DNA of 64,000 nt from Adineta steineri. Its lineage: Eukaryota > Rotifera > Eurotatoria > Adinetida > Adinetidae. The stretch covers positions 17,496 to 81,495 of the forward strand of contig CAJNOI010000041.1 of NCBI GenBank assembly GCA_905250115.1, written 5' to 3'. Position numbers and translations under genes: made by a program. This document shows positions 1 through 14,108 of the stretch, in pieces; the stretch's first letter is position 1; each line of letters opens with the position of its first letter. The notes below the pieces were generated by a model. The model had not been told where the DNA came from. It worked only from the letters and a program-made list of their open reading frames with translations, and did not search any database.

Positions 1-527
1 TTTCCTATGCAATTTATGTCATTTTTATCCCAATCATTTCATATAATTAACTGTTTTATTTTCGATATTTATACTTGTATTTTAATCTAATCAACTTTTT
101 ATTCAGTTTCGTATTGACACGATGAGTTTATCTAAATAATGTCAATGATATGGACATTAAAAATCCTTTTTAATTAAATATTTCAAACACCGGACAATAA
201 AAAAAAGCGTAAAAGCAATTAAAATAAAGCTAAAAACCAATATATGTAGCGAAAATTATCTACAAGTTGTCGTTTATTCATTGTTTGCGTATATATGAAT
301 GTTTCATTCAAATAAAATCGAAAGTTATCAACCTAGGAAAAAAAATACAATACAAATAAATAAATTATCAATAAAATATGAAAATTAATAGATATTAACA
401 ATAATTAAAACACAAATAGATTAGCAAAGCTATTTGCTATGTTAGTATATGCATACACAAACATATAGATAGAATTTTTACCGTTCATATTACATTATTC
501 GTTGGATAGAAATAAAGAGAGAATAAA
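1..527. other. AT-rich flank, no gene seen
   Basis: Only A/T-rich sequence lies before the stop codon of the minus-strand coiled-coil gene. It probably holds the 3' UTR of that gene. No coding exon, RNA or repeat was recognised. Confidence 0.5.
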
Positions 528-3500
528 CTACGTATATGGTTCATCTGGATCCTCATCATAATTGGATATAGGTCTTGGTAATGATGGTGCCCGTTGCTAT
601 AAAGCAAAATTTAAAGCATTAAAAGAAAAAAATATCTATTTAATAATAGAACAGAAACATAAAAACGATGCCAGGTAAAATATAGAGGAAAAAGGATATG
701 TAGGTCGGGGGGTAATCACTATCACAAATAAAACATTTACATCATTATTTCGAAATATATTCATTTATTTTCGTAGAATAATAATTATGACATATCATTA
801 CTATTTTTTGTTCATTATACATAAGCCATATACTTTACAAAATAACTGCATGCAAACATATACAAATAAGCAGAGCTAAAGACAAGTATATCAAGCAGAA
901 GAAGCAATTATAACCTTATCACCAAGTGGTGTTAGTATTATGTTGCTCATTATTATTCTGATATAAAAATATATTTGAATAAAATAGATTGATAAAAATA
1001 TATAAACTACACTCACATTAATTTCCTCAGATTTAATTAAACCAATAAGATACGCTTTTAATGAAACTAAACTTGCCATATTTCGTTCATCATTTATTTT
1101 TATATTCTCTTTTATCTAATATAGGGATTGAAAAAAAATAGAGAGTGATATTTGCAATATAATGACATGCATTGAAGTGCATGAGAGGAAAAGAAGAGTA
1201 AACAAAAAACGAGACATAATCAAATACCTCCTCAACTTCATTTTTTAAATTTTTCTATAGAATGAAATAATAACATAATAAATAAAATCAATTTTTAATA
1301 AAATCTATACATACATAATCAACATCATCCGGTGTTTTGGCTTTTACAATTGGTGGAGCAGCTATAGAACGTTGTGTAGGTACCAAATCTTTACGTAAAC
1401 GATCCATATCATTTTTCCTAAAGAATCCAAATAATAAATAGGATATATAGATATATGTTTTACGTTTTAAAATGTTCATCTTGACAAAATTTCATACATT
1501 CTTGTCGAGTTGCTGATACTTTTTCATTAAGATTAAAAATCTATATTGAAATGAAGTTTACAAAACAAACTAAAACTTCGTTTATTAGTATTATTATACT
1601 TCTTGTGGTAATGTTTCTCGTAGATTCATAAGACGAACCATTTTTTGATCCACATCTCTTCTCCACATATCATTGTCAGTTTGCTTATCACGTATTTGAT
1701 TTGATATTTGTTGTTCACTCTAAAAACAAAAAGAATCAATTTTGAATTTTTAATTCAAAATAAATGAAAACAAGCAAATCATCTAATATATATAACGATT
1801 AAAGCGAAACAATAAAAATTAATGAATTTTAATTTTAAAAATACTCTCATTTAAACTTACAGTAGCTATACGTTGTGCCATTTGTTCTTCAAGTAAATTC
1901 AAATCAACACGTAAACTATTAACACGTTGCTCGTGTTTAGCAAATGTTTGCGATGAAAGTTCATCATGTTGTTGAATAGCCTTTTGTATATCGTTACGCA
2001 TCTGATACATAGATAAATATATATAGCATATATACGTAAGCAAAGCAGAAAAGGAAGGTATCAAACATAGAGCAGAAATACATGAAGCATACTTTATCAT
2101 TAAAATCACGTTTAACAGAAGCAACATCATCCGTAGTCGGTAATGTAGAAACACGAGTTGTTAAATCACGAACCGCTTGTGCGCCTCCTTTGATTTTATC
2201 TTCATGTTGTTGAATACGTGCATCTGTAGCTGTATGATGTGTTGTTAAATCGGTGATATGAGTTGATATTGTTTGAATATTTCCTTCAGTTTCACGATGT
2301 GAATGTTCAATTGTATCAAGACGTTTATTTATATTAATTATTTCAGGTTTACTACTCTATAAAAATTCAAAAAACAAAGAGCTATTTAATAAAATTAAAA
2401 ATTTTCTTTCATACTAAATCACGAAGATCTGTAATACGTGTATTTATATTATTAATCGATGAATGTATTGTACCAAATTGATAGTTTGCTTTTTCTTCTG
2501 TCTTTGTAATCATCTCAGTCATTTCTTTACTTTGTTGTTTACTAGAATAAAAATATATCTTACAATTTAGACATATTGTATATTTTAAAGTTGGGCTAAC
2601 CGTGATTTTATTTCAGCATCAAGAACTTTTTCAATTTTTCGTCGATTTTCATCTGTTTGTTGTTCAATTAATGTAATACCATCATTTAATTTTCTCAATG
2701 ATTCATTATTTTTTTTTGTTGTTTCCTAAAAAAAACAATGAAAACAAGGATAAATATCTGTATTTTCAATTTTATCTAAGATTAATCAAATTAGTAAATA
2801 AGAAATATTATAAAATCCAGGATTATTTTGATGAAACACACAATAGAATACCCTAATTTCATTATAGATTTTCGATTGTTCATCATGTGTAACAGTTTTC
2901 AACGCATCAACTTGTTGTTCTACGTCACCTTGAAGTGTTTGTAATTGTCGTTGACGCTGTTCATTTTCAATTTGATGATTCTGTTTGAATAAGTTTATAT
3001 ATATATTTTCTCAGATGAATAATTCTTTTTTTGAAAAAGTTAAAAACAAAATATTATAATGAATACCTTTTCGTTTTCTTTTGTTCTATATTCAAAATCA
3101 TCACGTAAACGGTCTAATTTATCGGTGGTTCGTTGTACGGTTTGATTATTAATATCATTCATTTCTTGTCTTAATTTTATTTGTGTTTGCTCAATTTGAT
3201 TAACACTTTCTCGACGCATATTTTCCATTGTTTTAACAATTTCTGTTTGAGTTGAACGGGTTGAATTTAACGAAGATTGAAGATCTGTTAATCTATTCAA
3301 TACAGAAATATATTTATATAGAAAAAGAATTGAATTGTTTGTTTTTTTCCTAATACTTCGATGCTAATTGAGTTTCAACTAGACGACGATCTTCTCGTTC
3401 AAAATCTAAACGTGTTTTTATATCATTGAATGAATCTCGATATTCATTCATTCTAAATTAGATTAAATAAAGATTTATATTTGATTTCAAATATCAATAC

Positions 3501-4659
3501 TTTTGTTCAGTTGCTGTTCGAAATCCATTAAAAAGAAGATCACCAGCATTAACTATTTCTTGTTGTTTGCGTATAAGCTCATTCTAAATAGAAAATTCTT
3601 AGAGGATGTATTCACGGTATACTCGAATGATGATTTCATAAAAAAACTACTTACTGCTAATCGTTGATCATCTTCTAATTTTCTTGTTTTTTGTTTAACT
3701 TCATTCGTTAATATATTTAAATTAGCTGATTCAAGTTCTAAACGACTGCGTATAGAACGAATTTCATCGCTAATATTTAATTGTGATTTTTCTAATTGTT
3801 CTCGTTGAACGTTCGTTTCATCGAGTTGTCTTCGAATTCCTTCGACACTGAATAAAATCAATTTATTTATATATATATATGGAAAATCAATATATATCAT
3901 ACCTAACAGATTGATGATCTCGTCGAAGAAAAGTATCTTTTTGAATTGATATAAGTTGTTGTTCAAGTCCTCGAAGACTTGCATTTGCTGTTAATGATGC
4001 TTGATGTTCATCATTATGTGTATATTCATTTCGTTTAATACGTGATGTTAATTGAAGAATAACATCATTTTGAATACGTATATTATTCTCTATTTGTTGA
4101 CGAGACAAACGTTCTTCTTGAAGAACTGTTTGACTTTGACGTATCTAAATAATTAAGTATTCATAAGTATTTTAATAATTAATTTCAACAAACAAATTTA
4201 CAGCATTAAATAATTCAGTTTGTAAACGAATAATTTCTTCAAGTAAAGCACGATTAGAGATTTCAGTCATTTGTACACGACTTTCTAATTGTTTTACTTT
4301 ATATAAAGATTGATTTAGCGAATCATCAAATCTTAAGATGAATATATATATAGAATAGAATTTAATTATAGATAAAAAATTAATTACATCTGTGGTTGAA
4401 GACCAGTTCGTAAAGGAAATAATGGTGGATTTGGTATCGATTGAATATTAATGGGCGGTAACATTGTTGGAGGAAAACGTGAATCAACAGGTATAAGTTG
4501 TGCTGTTGCTGGTGTTGGGATATTAGATGGCTGAGGTCTAAATTAAAATCGAGAAAAACTTGTATAATTAGATAAATATAATATCTCTTACGATCGAGGC
4601 AATTCAGGTAATAAGGGACCTCCTCCTCCTCCTCCTAGAAATCGCCGTTGTGTATCCAT
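528..4659 (-). CDS. Long coiled-coil protein (18 exons, about 813 aa)
   Basis: Exons in transcription order: 4592-4659, 4388-4537, 4202-4331, 3903-4144, 3655-3847, 3501-3583, 3357-3452, 3067-3292, 2852-2980, 2601-2725, 2415-2541, 2093-2356, 1861-2001, 1600-1719, 1464-1540, 1315-1417, 1017-1115, 528-596. All junctions are GT-AG and phase-consistent, and the sum is 814 codons. The N-terminus has a poly-Gly run (GGGGGG) and a Pro-rich stretch to about residue 72. Residues of about 75-700 are almost entirely Gln/Glu/Lys/Arg/Asn-rich heptad-like helix, so a rod-shaped, probably dimeric cytoskeletal or ciliary coiled coil is inferred. The tail is acidic and ends EDPDEPYT. It recalls FAM81-type and other long coiled-coil proteins, but I cannot name the family; low-complexity helices make homology calls unreliable. 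A probable 5' UTR intron lies at 4675-4738. Confidence 0.8.
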
Positions 4660-5813
4660 TAATTTATTAATTATCTAAATTAAAAGAGATTTTTTTATCA
4701 CTTGCATATTACTAAATATAGTATACAAGATCACTTACGATCGAACCACTTCAGATATAGGGGCTCTTGACACTAACGATGATGTTATAGAGAATTAGTC
4801 CTTGTGCAACGATTTCATGGTCTGAATGAAAAGCGTTGCTGGGAGTCGACCTCTTTGTCTTCCCCTTAGTAACACATAAATATTTTTTTATCGGTGAATG
4901 AAAGGAGAGTAACTACACCTTGAACCAATCAATCGTGTGATGATTCATTAGAAAATGGATTTCAGAACACAGAAAAAAAAACTCAATTAAAGCAATAAGA
5001 ATTCTTCTTAAATAATTTATTATTTGATAAAGAGAAAATAATGCTAATACTATTGTTATTAATAAATAGACAAAAAAAATCTATACCAATTTCTTGATTT
5101 TATGCTTTTGCTGACATAATCTATACATTATAATATAATTTTTAAGACAGATGGATTTTCCACTGATGATGATAAGAGAAATAAAATTGTGTTTTTAACA
5201 TATACTAATTTTCATAAAAAAAATATCCTGTAGATAACAAGAAGAACAAAAACAATGTTTTTTCTTGTTTGTAAATTTGTCATGCAAGTTAATTCTTGAA
5301 AATAGGATTATTCTATATTGCATTGAATTTATATTCTTTCTATCATTCTAATTCTCAAACTTATGCATTAAGAAAATGCTAATAACTGTTCGTTGTTATG
5401 TATAGTATTATTATATCTTGAAAAAATATACAGAAGTTGATTTTGCTTATCTTTCTTTGCTATATAATCGTATTAAAATATTTCACTTGTCAAAAAACGA
5501 ATTAAAACAATTTCATCGTCTGTACAAAAAGACATGTTAATCATATTGTTTTTATTTATGCACTCCGTGTCAGATATATTATCACAAATGTATAATAAGA
5601 TAAAACTATTCATCTCATCAATGTTTTTTAAAGAGAAATGTTTAAAAAAAAATTATTTATTTTTATGACATATTATATAGTTTCGATTTTTTATGAAGTG
5701 TTAGGTTTAGAAATTTCTTCATTACGGACATTAGTTTGTAATTACTTCATCATAGAGTTACTTGCGCTTTCTATGGAGAACAGAACGGAAGAAAAAGAAA
5801 GAAAAAGATACTT
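4660..5813. other. Intergenic region with probable 5' UTR intron
   Basis: Next to the coiled-coil gene, an acceptor (CTAAAT on the plus strand at 4675-4680) and a donor (minus-strand GTAAGTG at about 4738) define a likely 5' UTR intron of 64 nt. The rest is AT-rich and non-coding. An open frame starting at 5638 is accidental and runs over the tRNA gene. Confidence 0.45.
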
Positions 5814-5896
5814 TGCCAGGGATGGGGATCGAACCCATGCTCACTATTGTGAATTGGATCTTAAGTCCAACGCCTTAACCACTCGGCCACCCTGGC
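5814..5896 (-). tRNA. tRNA-Leu (anticodon UAA)
   Basis: Read on the minus strand, the acceptor stem GCCAGGG pairs with CCCTGGC, followed by discriminator A. T8-G9 and a canonical A-box region (GGCCGAGTGG) follow. The anticodon stem TTGGA/TCCAA closes the loop CTTAAGA, giving anticodon TAA (plus-strand 5861-5863). A long variable arm with stem TCAC/GTGA marks it as a class II tRNA. The T arm is ATGGG-TTCGATC-CCCAT, containing the B box. All stems pair, there is no intron, and the length is 83 nt, so it looks functional. Transcription would use the internal RNA polymerase III promoter. Confidence 0.97.
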
Positions 5897-6590
5897 ACGA
5901 CCTTCTATGTTATAAATAACAAACATAATCTGTTACAAAATATTTCTTTGTTCAACAAAACGACGATCTTATATATTATCCGAAGTAGTTTCAAAATGAA
6001 TTTTATTACAATCTGGTACATGATTTCAACATATAAAATAATAAACAAGATTCACTGGTTAATAAAAAATTCATGCATAAAAATAGAACATGTTATCGAT
6101 TTCCTTGGCTTATTTCTCTAGAGATAAAAATAATATTAATGAAGCATGTTATCATTTATTAAACTATCTTATACATATATTCATGTATCACCCAGGCGAA
6201 ATTACACCACTGCGTATTTGTTATTATACGTAATATTTAAATAATGTTTAAATGTAAGTAAAAGGAAACTTAAAACAAGATGATGATTCATTTCTATTCA
6301 ATCTATATAAAATGCATTGTTTTAATCAATTCAACTTTTGAACAAGCCAGTCATGTTTTTGCTTGAAAAATAACAGCTTGAACTACAATTAGTTGTTTTT
6401 ATTGTTGATGATATATTACTTTTTCTTGTTGTTAAGTGGAAAAGAAAAAGCTTTTAAAATAATATATTTACTGAGAGAAAAAGAAAAGTTTTTCCCGTAT
6501 TTTATTTTTTTAATTTATTTTTTCTTCTTCTAAAAAATGGAATATATAATAAAAGGAAATGGAAAATAAGAGCATACTTCATTTTAAAAA
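5897..6590. other. Intergenic, no gene seen
   Basis: AT-rich sequence between the tRNA gene and the small secreted-protein gene. It holds the presumed promoter of the latter. No recognisable element was found. Confidence 0.4.
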
Positions 6591-6952
6591 ATGAAGCCTA
6601 TAGTGTATGCATATCTTTTACTCGTTTGCTTTACTGCCAGTATTTTCTGTGGAAATTACACATATTATGGAGGTATAATAAAATACAATATCTTTTATAT
6701 ATTCTCTATAAATGAATTTTTTATGTTCGAATAGGTTTTGCATATAATACCAATACTGGAACAGTAACAAATCAAACAATGAGCACCTGTGTCTGTCAAT
6801 GTTTATTAACAAGTGGATGTTCTGGATTCACTTTTTTCAATTCAAGTCGTACATGTGCCCTTCTTGCAGACCTAAATATCACTGAAGATGAAGTTAATTT
6901 AAATACCGATGCAACATTATTACTCGTCTCTGCTAATCTTGTTTATTCTTAA
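6591..6952 (+). CDS. Small secreted Cys-rich protein, PAN/apple-like
   Basis: Two exons, 6591-6672 and 6735-6952, join in phase 1 and encode 99 aa. The first 20 residues are a clear signal peptide (YAYLLLVCFTASIFCG). The mature part contains a cysteine pattern CVCQCLLTSGCSGFTFFN followed by a further Cys. This matches the core of PAN/apple domains, in which a Cys-rich helix is followed by a strand of the form C-x-G-F-T/x. The domain is about half the usual length, so it may be a minimal PAN-like module acting outside the cell, perhaps in carbohydrate or protein binding. The stop codon overlaps an AATAAA polyadenylation signal at 6951. Family assignment is inference from the pattern. Confidence 0.7.
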
Positions 6953-7569
6953 TAAAAAAGAAAAGAAATATGGTAAAAAACATTAACAAATAATGGTTTA
7001 TTTCAGTTGCTGTTGTTTCCTATTTTCTTCTAAATAAAATTTTAATCATTATTGTCTTTTTTTTTAATGAAAAAATGATAATAGGAGGTAATAAAACAAC
7101 CGGCATTCAGGTGTTATGAAGAAATTAATATATTCATAATGTTAGTTAATTGAGTGCATATATATATGAGTAAAAAGAAGTTCTCAGTTCAGTTTGATCT
7201 TCATATACAATAACTGTCGAATATAATAGAAGGAAAAAGCAAGACAGATTTATGATGAAGTTAGATTATTCATGTCACGTCTTGTCACATAGATTTGCAC
7301 ACAAAAATAATCTGAAAACTATCTATTAGCCAGCGGGAATTGTTTATGTATAGATAAATATCTCAAATCATTGCACTGAACTAATAGCTAAATACCAAAA
7401 CAACTTCTTTTTCTTTTCATTAGAATAATATGTTCGTCATTTTTTTTCAAACCAATAATCTATATCGTAAAAAAATGCGTCCTCTTTATTCGTTATACGT
7501 TCGAGGTATATACAAAAAAAAAAAAACAAACAAACAAATAAATCAATAATGTATTTTTTTCTTTTTCTT
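6953..7569. other. Intergenic between tail-to-tail genes
   Basis: Shared 3' region of the secreted-protein gene (+) and the GPCR gene (-). It is AT-rich with an A-run at about 7514-7526. No coding feature was seen. Confidence 0.4.
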
Positions 7570-9652
7570 TCACTTTATTGTAAATGTTGGATAGAATTTA
7601 ACAACCGTTGGCGTTGGTCCATTTGTTAATAATTCAATTTTTAATGGAGTTTTTTTAAATGATAAATCCGATGTTAGTTGATGTTGACTTGTACCAGTTG
7701 CAGCTGCATGAAATGTTGATAAAAGTGGATTACCTTTGATTCCACTACTACTAGCTGTACTACTATTTTCACGTTTTGAAAATTTTCTATGATGATCTAT
7801 ATGATGTGAATGTTGATAATATTGAACAACAGGATTATCTCCACCAATACCAGCATTTCGTGCAATAATTAAACCATTTGATAAGAAAATATTCGTTTGT
7901 TTTGATCGACCAAAATGTTTTATTAAATCCATAAGACATGAACGAAAATTTTTTCCACATAATGAATAAAGAAAAAAATTTATTGAAAAATTTGTATAAA
8001 ATAAATAAAATGTTAACATTTCAATAATTGATTCGTATGAAGATTTTTCATCATATGTATCATCATTTGAAAAGAAAAAATAATAAACTTTTAATAGATG
8101 CATTGGAGTATTTAATAATAAAAATGTTGTTGAAATAATCAATAACATTTTTGTTATACGTCGATGATATTTTGAACGTCGTAAACGATGTTCTAATAAA
8201 TTATGTAAGATATATGTTGAAGGTTGAACATAATTACGTTCTAATAAACGATCATATTGACCTGATTTAAGTATAATTAATGAATTAAATGTAACAATAG
8301 TTAAAAAAGGAATGATAAATGTTAGAAAAAAATCTATTATATTCATTTGACGAGTAAAACGTAGCCAAGGACGTAATGTAACACAACGTGTTTCATATGG
8401 AGGTAATGTTGATCGTTCTGAATTCGTTATTTCAATACCCGATGTCCATAATGCTGGAGAATAAAGTAATAAAGCTAGTAATGTCAATAGAACAACGGCA
8501 TAACGAGCACGTGTTGATGAATTATATTGTGAACGTTTTAATGGATAAGCAACAACAACAAAACGTTCAGTAGTAAATGCAACAGTAAACCTCAAATAGC
8601 AAAAAATAATAAAGATTATATGTACTTAAAAATCTATTTATAATAAAAATTTCTAAGCATTAATTACATATCTGTCTCAGTATATTTCATTAAATATCGT
8701 CATTATATTGTTTATTCCTTGATTCATAGACTATATTATTCTTCATAATCTCTATATATTACCTTGAATATATATCAAGGCTCAAAAACAAGAAAAACCT
8801 AATAGATATTTATTATAGCTATTAACCATCAAAATCTAACCACATGATATATTTCGTTTAACTATAATTCATATTAACGAAATCTTCTTATACTTTTTAG
8901 AACTAAAAGCGGAGTCACATAGTGTAAAAGGAATGTCTGATATAATTATATGTATGTTATCTCTATAAGTAAGCTTATGATATATTGTCATCGTTATTTT
9001 AAATGCAGAAGAAACTCATCAATCTCTTTAAAAAAACAATTGTTTTTGTTAGCTTCATTGTTTTATGGAAAAAATATGAAGATACACACAATCCATCAAT
9101 TTAGACTGATTATACTAATAAAAAGGAAAACATAATAATGTATTCAGGCATGTTTTTTTGACTTATGCTAAATTTATTGAAAAAGAACTTACCATACTGA
9201 TAACGAACTAAAAACTGTCGTTAAATATACAGTGAATTGACAAATTCCATTATTATGAAATATAAAAACATGTATATTTTCAAGCCAAATAAGTCCCAAA
9301 CATAGTAGATAACCATTGTCAGATATAGAAAGAGCAGTTAAATATAAACTACAACTTAAACGTCTAAATGATATTAAGAGAAAAAAACAAATTAATTCAG
9401 TTTTTTTCTTCATTGTCTATCAGTATTATTTTTCTCATACCTTAATTTACTTCGAACAAAAACATAACATGATATAGAATTACCAATAAAACCAAAAATG
9501 ATAACAATTGCCATATAAACAACACCGAAACGTTTAAGTAAATGTTGAAAATATTTAATTGAATTTCCATTTGAATCGATATTCTGCATAGCTATCGTAG
9601 CTACTGATATAACAGATGAATCAGTATAGATGGTTGCATTTAGTCTTGGCAT
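7570..9652 (-). CDS. Class A (rhodopsin-type) G protein-coupled receptor, neuropeptide-receptor-like
   Basis: Exons 9441-9652, 9193-9363 and 7570-8590 (minus) join in frame to 467 aa; intron 2 is long (about 600 nt). Seven hydrophobic segments are visible. TM1 contains GNS. TM2 has LTALSISDNGYL with the conserved Asp. A Cys precedes TM3, whose end is ERF in place of DRY. An extracellular-loop-2 Cys lies in YETRCVTL. TM6 contains LLLNTPMHLL. TM7 reads NFSINFFLYSLCGKNFR, a variant of NPxxY plus helix 8. The N-terminus has an N-glycosylation site (NAT). This pattern resembles invertebrate FMRFamide-type and other orphan peptide receptors. The His/Ser-rich C-terminal tail is low complexity. The ligand cannot be inferred. 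The protein acts at the plasma membrane. Confidence 0.88.
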
Positions 9653-12600
9653 TTTTATCTAAAGAATAAGAATCAACATGAATTTTGGAATAATAACTAT
9701 TCTTTTTTTTTCATTAGAAAGGATGAAAAAATAGTTTAAAAAGAGAGATCACAAAGTCCATAGATATTTATAATAATAATAAGAAAAAAACAACAGACTA
9801 TTTCTAAATTTATCGGATTATAACAAACAGTGTGGGTAGAAAGGACATGATTACTAATAGCTAACAGTGTGCATCTATCATGTTACTATATGTTCAATGG
9901 GATGCAAAAAAAGAGAAAAGAGAAAACTTACATATTCATCGTAGTGATGGCATAACTTATTCAGAAAAAGTAAGCAGGAGGATATTCCTAACAGCTAGAT
10001 TCGTAAACAAAAGTATATATAATTGTTCTAGTTGGTTAATCAATAGAACAAAAGAATACAAAAGAAGTCGTTACTTTTAGACTTATAAAAACCTTCGATA
10101 TGTCATCGAACTATTCATTTTACTTAGTTCGATTATTAATCTATGTCTGATTATTTCTTAGATCTTATCAGTCTATTCTAATATAAATAAAAAAAAGAAG
10201 AAGAAAAGAAAAGAAGTGTATGCTTAAATACTTGTTGAATCAATTATATAAGAATCATAAGAAAACTCTCATGTGTCTATTTACTACTCATTATATTTGT
10301 TCGTTCTCATCATCACATTTATTACTAGTGTTATTACTAAAGGATACAATATCGTTTAAACGAGATTTTCTTCTCCTCCTTTGCTGTTCTTTCTCTTTAC
10401 ACTTAATGCATTCTTATGAACTTTATCGTGTACTCTGCATGCATTTTATATTATTAATCTGAATGGGATTCTTTAATGAACACAACAATACCTGATTCAT
10501 GTGATGTACCTTAATAGGAAAATGACAAATATACATAAATAAATTTCAAGAATATTTGTTTTAGACCTTATTAGCTAGTCCTTCATTGTCTTTATTCTCA
10601 TTACCTTCTAACTAATTTATGTCATTTTAATTCTTATAAAAAAAAACTAAACATAATGAAAAACAACGTCTTATTGACTTCAATTCATTCTTTGAATATT
10701 ATTAATATTTTTCTCTATTATACATACATATATTTCGTACTTGTACGGGATTCATTGTTAAAGGAAGAAGACAAGGACATCATTTACTTTTCGAATATTT
10801 TATTTTTAATGAACCTCAAAAATAATTGACAAGAAAAGTAGAAGAAGAAGTAATATTTATGCGACTAGATTTTATGAATAGATATATATGTTCGGTTGCA
10901 TGCAGATAGTGCACCTAAAGCATTAGATTACCTGTCGTTGTCAAAAATTGTCTGTTTGCTTCAGGCGATATACGAGATAGATAAACATAATCTAGTGTAG
11001 CAATGACAAGCACACAGCAACTTCGAACATATGCGCATGCACTTATCATAAAAATGGATAATCGATATACTACTAGATGTAGTGTTGCCATTTATTTGTG
11101 CATTTAATATATCTTTTTGAACGACTGTCATGACCATGAAAATTGATATTATGAACATGTCTTATTTACAAAAGATATGGGCGACATAGAAATGATATAC
11201 AACAGCAATAGTAGGAGGAGGAGTAGCACTAGTAGTAGTAGTATTATTATTAATAATAGTGATAGTAAGAAGTAGAAGTAGAAATAGTGAAGCTTTTAGT
11301 GTCAAATGAGAAAAAAGTATAGGCACTACTATCATCATAGAATCAAATCAAGGCCTTGACTAATTGAGACATACACATACATCATAGGCTAAGGCCGTCG
11401 ATACCACACACGTCGACCAGTCTTTTTAGAAGAAGTTCACTTTCTCTTCTTTTCTCTTATATTCAACCTTCGCTTGTCGGCTTTGATTACACGACAGCAT
11501 CAGAATGAAATACAGACAACTACTGTAGAATACTATAATGGACAGACAAGTATAAGGTGGAGTAGATATTGTAATCTCCACCTTATTATAATCTATATCA
11601 ATCTACACGACTACTATTTCGATTAAATATAATGAGTGTATGTTTCGCATGAATTGAAAGTGAACATTCATTGATGTTTGATAAAAAAAAACATATCAGA
11701 TTGTTTTTTATTGAAGGCTTGAAATATTCGTGTTTGAATAATGTTTCATAACACGTTTTTTTGATATGTTAACTTTGAAAAAAATCGTTTTTACTCTAAT
11801 GATTGTTCAATAGATTATATCACTTTAACTTAAGAGATACAAGACACATGTATGATTGAACTATTAATAGAGCGAATAATATAGTGTCATATTGAGATTT
11901 GATCATATCTTAGATAAAAAGCAACATAATTTTTTTTAATGAAAATACACAATGATGGACATATACTACTCTTATACATTGGTTAAGAAGACTTTTTTTT
12001 TCAATACATTCATCTATAGTTACGAAATAAGAGATAGATTAGGTATGTGAATGCCAAAATATGAGCAAAGAACAAACATATAGTAGGCGTATAAGTACTT
12101 GAAACAATTGACGCTAATGAACGTCAATCACAAATCTATTATAGGAAAACTTGCATTATTAATATGTCAACGCCATACAATCGAATGATCTTATTGTGTG
12201 CATGTATACAGGAAAGAGAATATATATATCTTCTATAAACGAATCAACGTCATACATCACAAATCCATATGTATGGATGTTAACATCAATATTGATAAAA
12301 ATCTCTTGACAAAAACATCTTAATTTAATTTTCGTTATCTCATTGTACTCTCATAACTTCATGAACTTATAATTGACTATATTCATTAACTTCTCAATCA
12401 AGAATAAAAAGAATTGTATAGGATATCTAACATTGAATATATATATATATACAATTATCTATGAATTTTTCCCTCATAGTACTGATATATCAATGACTTT
12501 CTCAATTGTAAGCTTAATACATGAAACTTTTCATATAATCTATACACAGATGACATTTAGTTTTAAGTACAATCCTTCTTCTTTCTTTTTTATTAAAAAC

Positions 12601-14108
12601 AAAAAATAAAATTGCATTATTTATGCTTTTAATTTGTTATTAAAAGTAAGTTCTTTATACTTCGTATAAGAAATGTAAAAGTATGATGAGTTCAATTTTA
12701 TATTACTTTTTGATTTAGTATCAATATTTTATTACTTTATTGCAATTATTCTTTTGTAATAAATTGAAAATAAAGAACTTTCTTTTATGAACTGTTTCTT
12801 TCACTCTCTGATCAATAATTTATAACAACACTTATCATTTTTTTACTCAATGCCGCTTATATTTCGACTCGGAATATTATCATTGAATAAGAACAGTAAT
12901 ATCAATCAGTGAAATATATTCAACAGATATATTATTAGCTACTACTAACTAATCTTACTATTAAGGAATTATTAAGAAAAATTTACGTTCAAATTATTTG
13001 CTATTACAACTGAATAAATGATAAAAAGCAGCTTCAATGAATATTAATATTAGAAGATATTATCAGCAAGTCAAGTGTTTGTACTAATGCTTTGATTAAA
13101 TAAAGATCAATCATATCTAGACCAATGACTAATACAATCGAGTTAGTTAATAAGTAATTCTAAGAACGAGTATTTAAAAACAGATTCCTATGATTTTCAT
13201 CTCTTCTAAAATTGAACTTACATATTATTATGATTTCTAACTGAAACTTTTCCTATAAATAGATTTATATCACTTAACAGATAGAATCGAAAACTTCTCT
13301 TTTGTTTAGACAAATAGATAAATAATAATATAAACATACGTTTTAATTGTTGTTGAAAAAAGAGTTTTATAAAATAAAAATCGTCAGAAACTATTTGAAT
13401 AAAAATATAAAATAGTGTCGAACGGTATTTATTAATAATACTAGTAATACATATTTCGATTTTGTTATTTATAGTAGATTATAGATCGTATCCATAATGG
13501 TCGTATGTCATAAAAGACTAAAAACAACACTCTATCATAATTAACATCAAGATACTATTTTATCAATATCAAAACAAAAACTCATCGTGTATGTTTACTT
13601 CCACTATACGTTGAAAGAATGATGGAAATGACATGATAACTTCCTCTCCTCCTTCTCTATTACACCCTACTATCAATAGTACTATCCATGTATCGGATAT
13701 TACCCTTATCAACAATTGATTTTTATGACACTAATTTTTCATTTGAAAATAGATTATAGATAAAAACAAAAACACTTCTGCTTCTTTTTCTTCTAACAAG
13801 ATAATTGTCCGATAGAAAAAATAATATCTATATATATATATACGAAATTTGGTCATTTACAAGTAAATTTATTATCATTAATTTTTTTTATGAACTTTTT
13901 TTTAATTTTAATCTATTACAAAAAAGAAAGAAGAAGTAAACAAATAAGCAAACAAGCAAACGAAAGCATAGAAAAGATTGAAAGTCGACTGAATTTCATT
14001 TTTTTTTGTATCATTATGATCAACTCATCGTAAATGGAAAGCAAGTTATTCAACAAGTAACACAACTGTACATAATAAAAAAAAAACAAACACAAATAAT
14101 TGAAAAAA
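9653..14108. other. Large gene-poor AT-rich region
   Basis: About 4.4 kb without a convincing exon on either strand. Short open frames here (for example 9880-10080 and 10220-10462) lack splice context, domain signals or codon bias. It contains a trinucleotide tract near 11.2 kb and several A- and T-runs. It may hold the 5' regulatory DNA of the GPCR gene and the 3' UTR of the BRCT gene. Confidence 0.4.
11205..11290. repeat. Degenerate trinucleotide microsatellite
   Basis: An interrupted tract rich in AGG, AGT and ATT triplets (GGAGGAGGAG, then GTAGTAGTAGT, then ATTATTATTA), continuing into AGTAGAAGTAGAAATAG. It lies in non-coding DNA and looks like an ordinary decayed microsatellite. Confidence 0.6.

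Noticed and set aside
5638..5919. 93-aa plus-strand ORF
   Set aside because: It runs antisense through the tRNA-Leu gene and AT-rich flank; no domain or splice context.
9880..10462. Two open frames of 66 and 80 aa
   Set aside because: Low-complexity, no motif, no splice-supported extension; expected by chance in 4.4 kb of AT-rich DNA.
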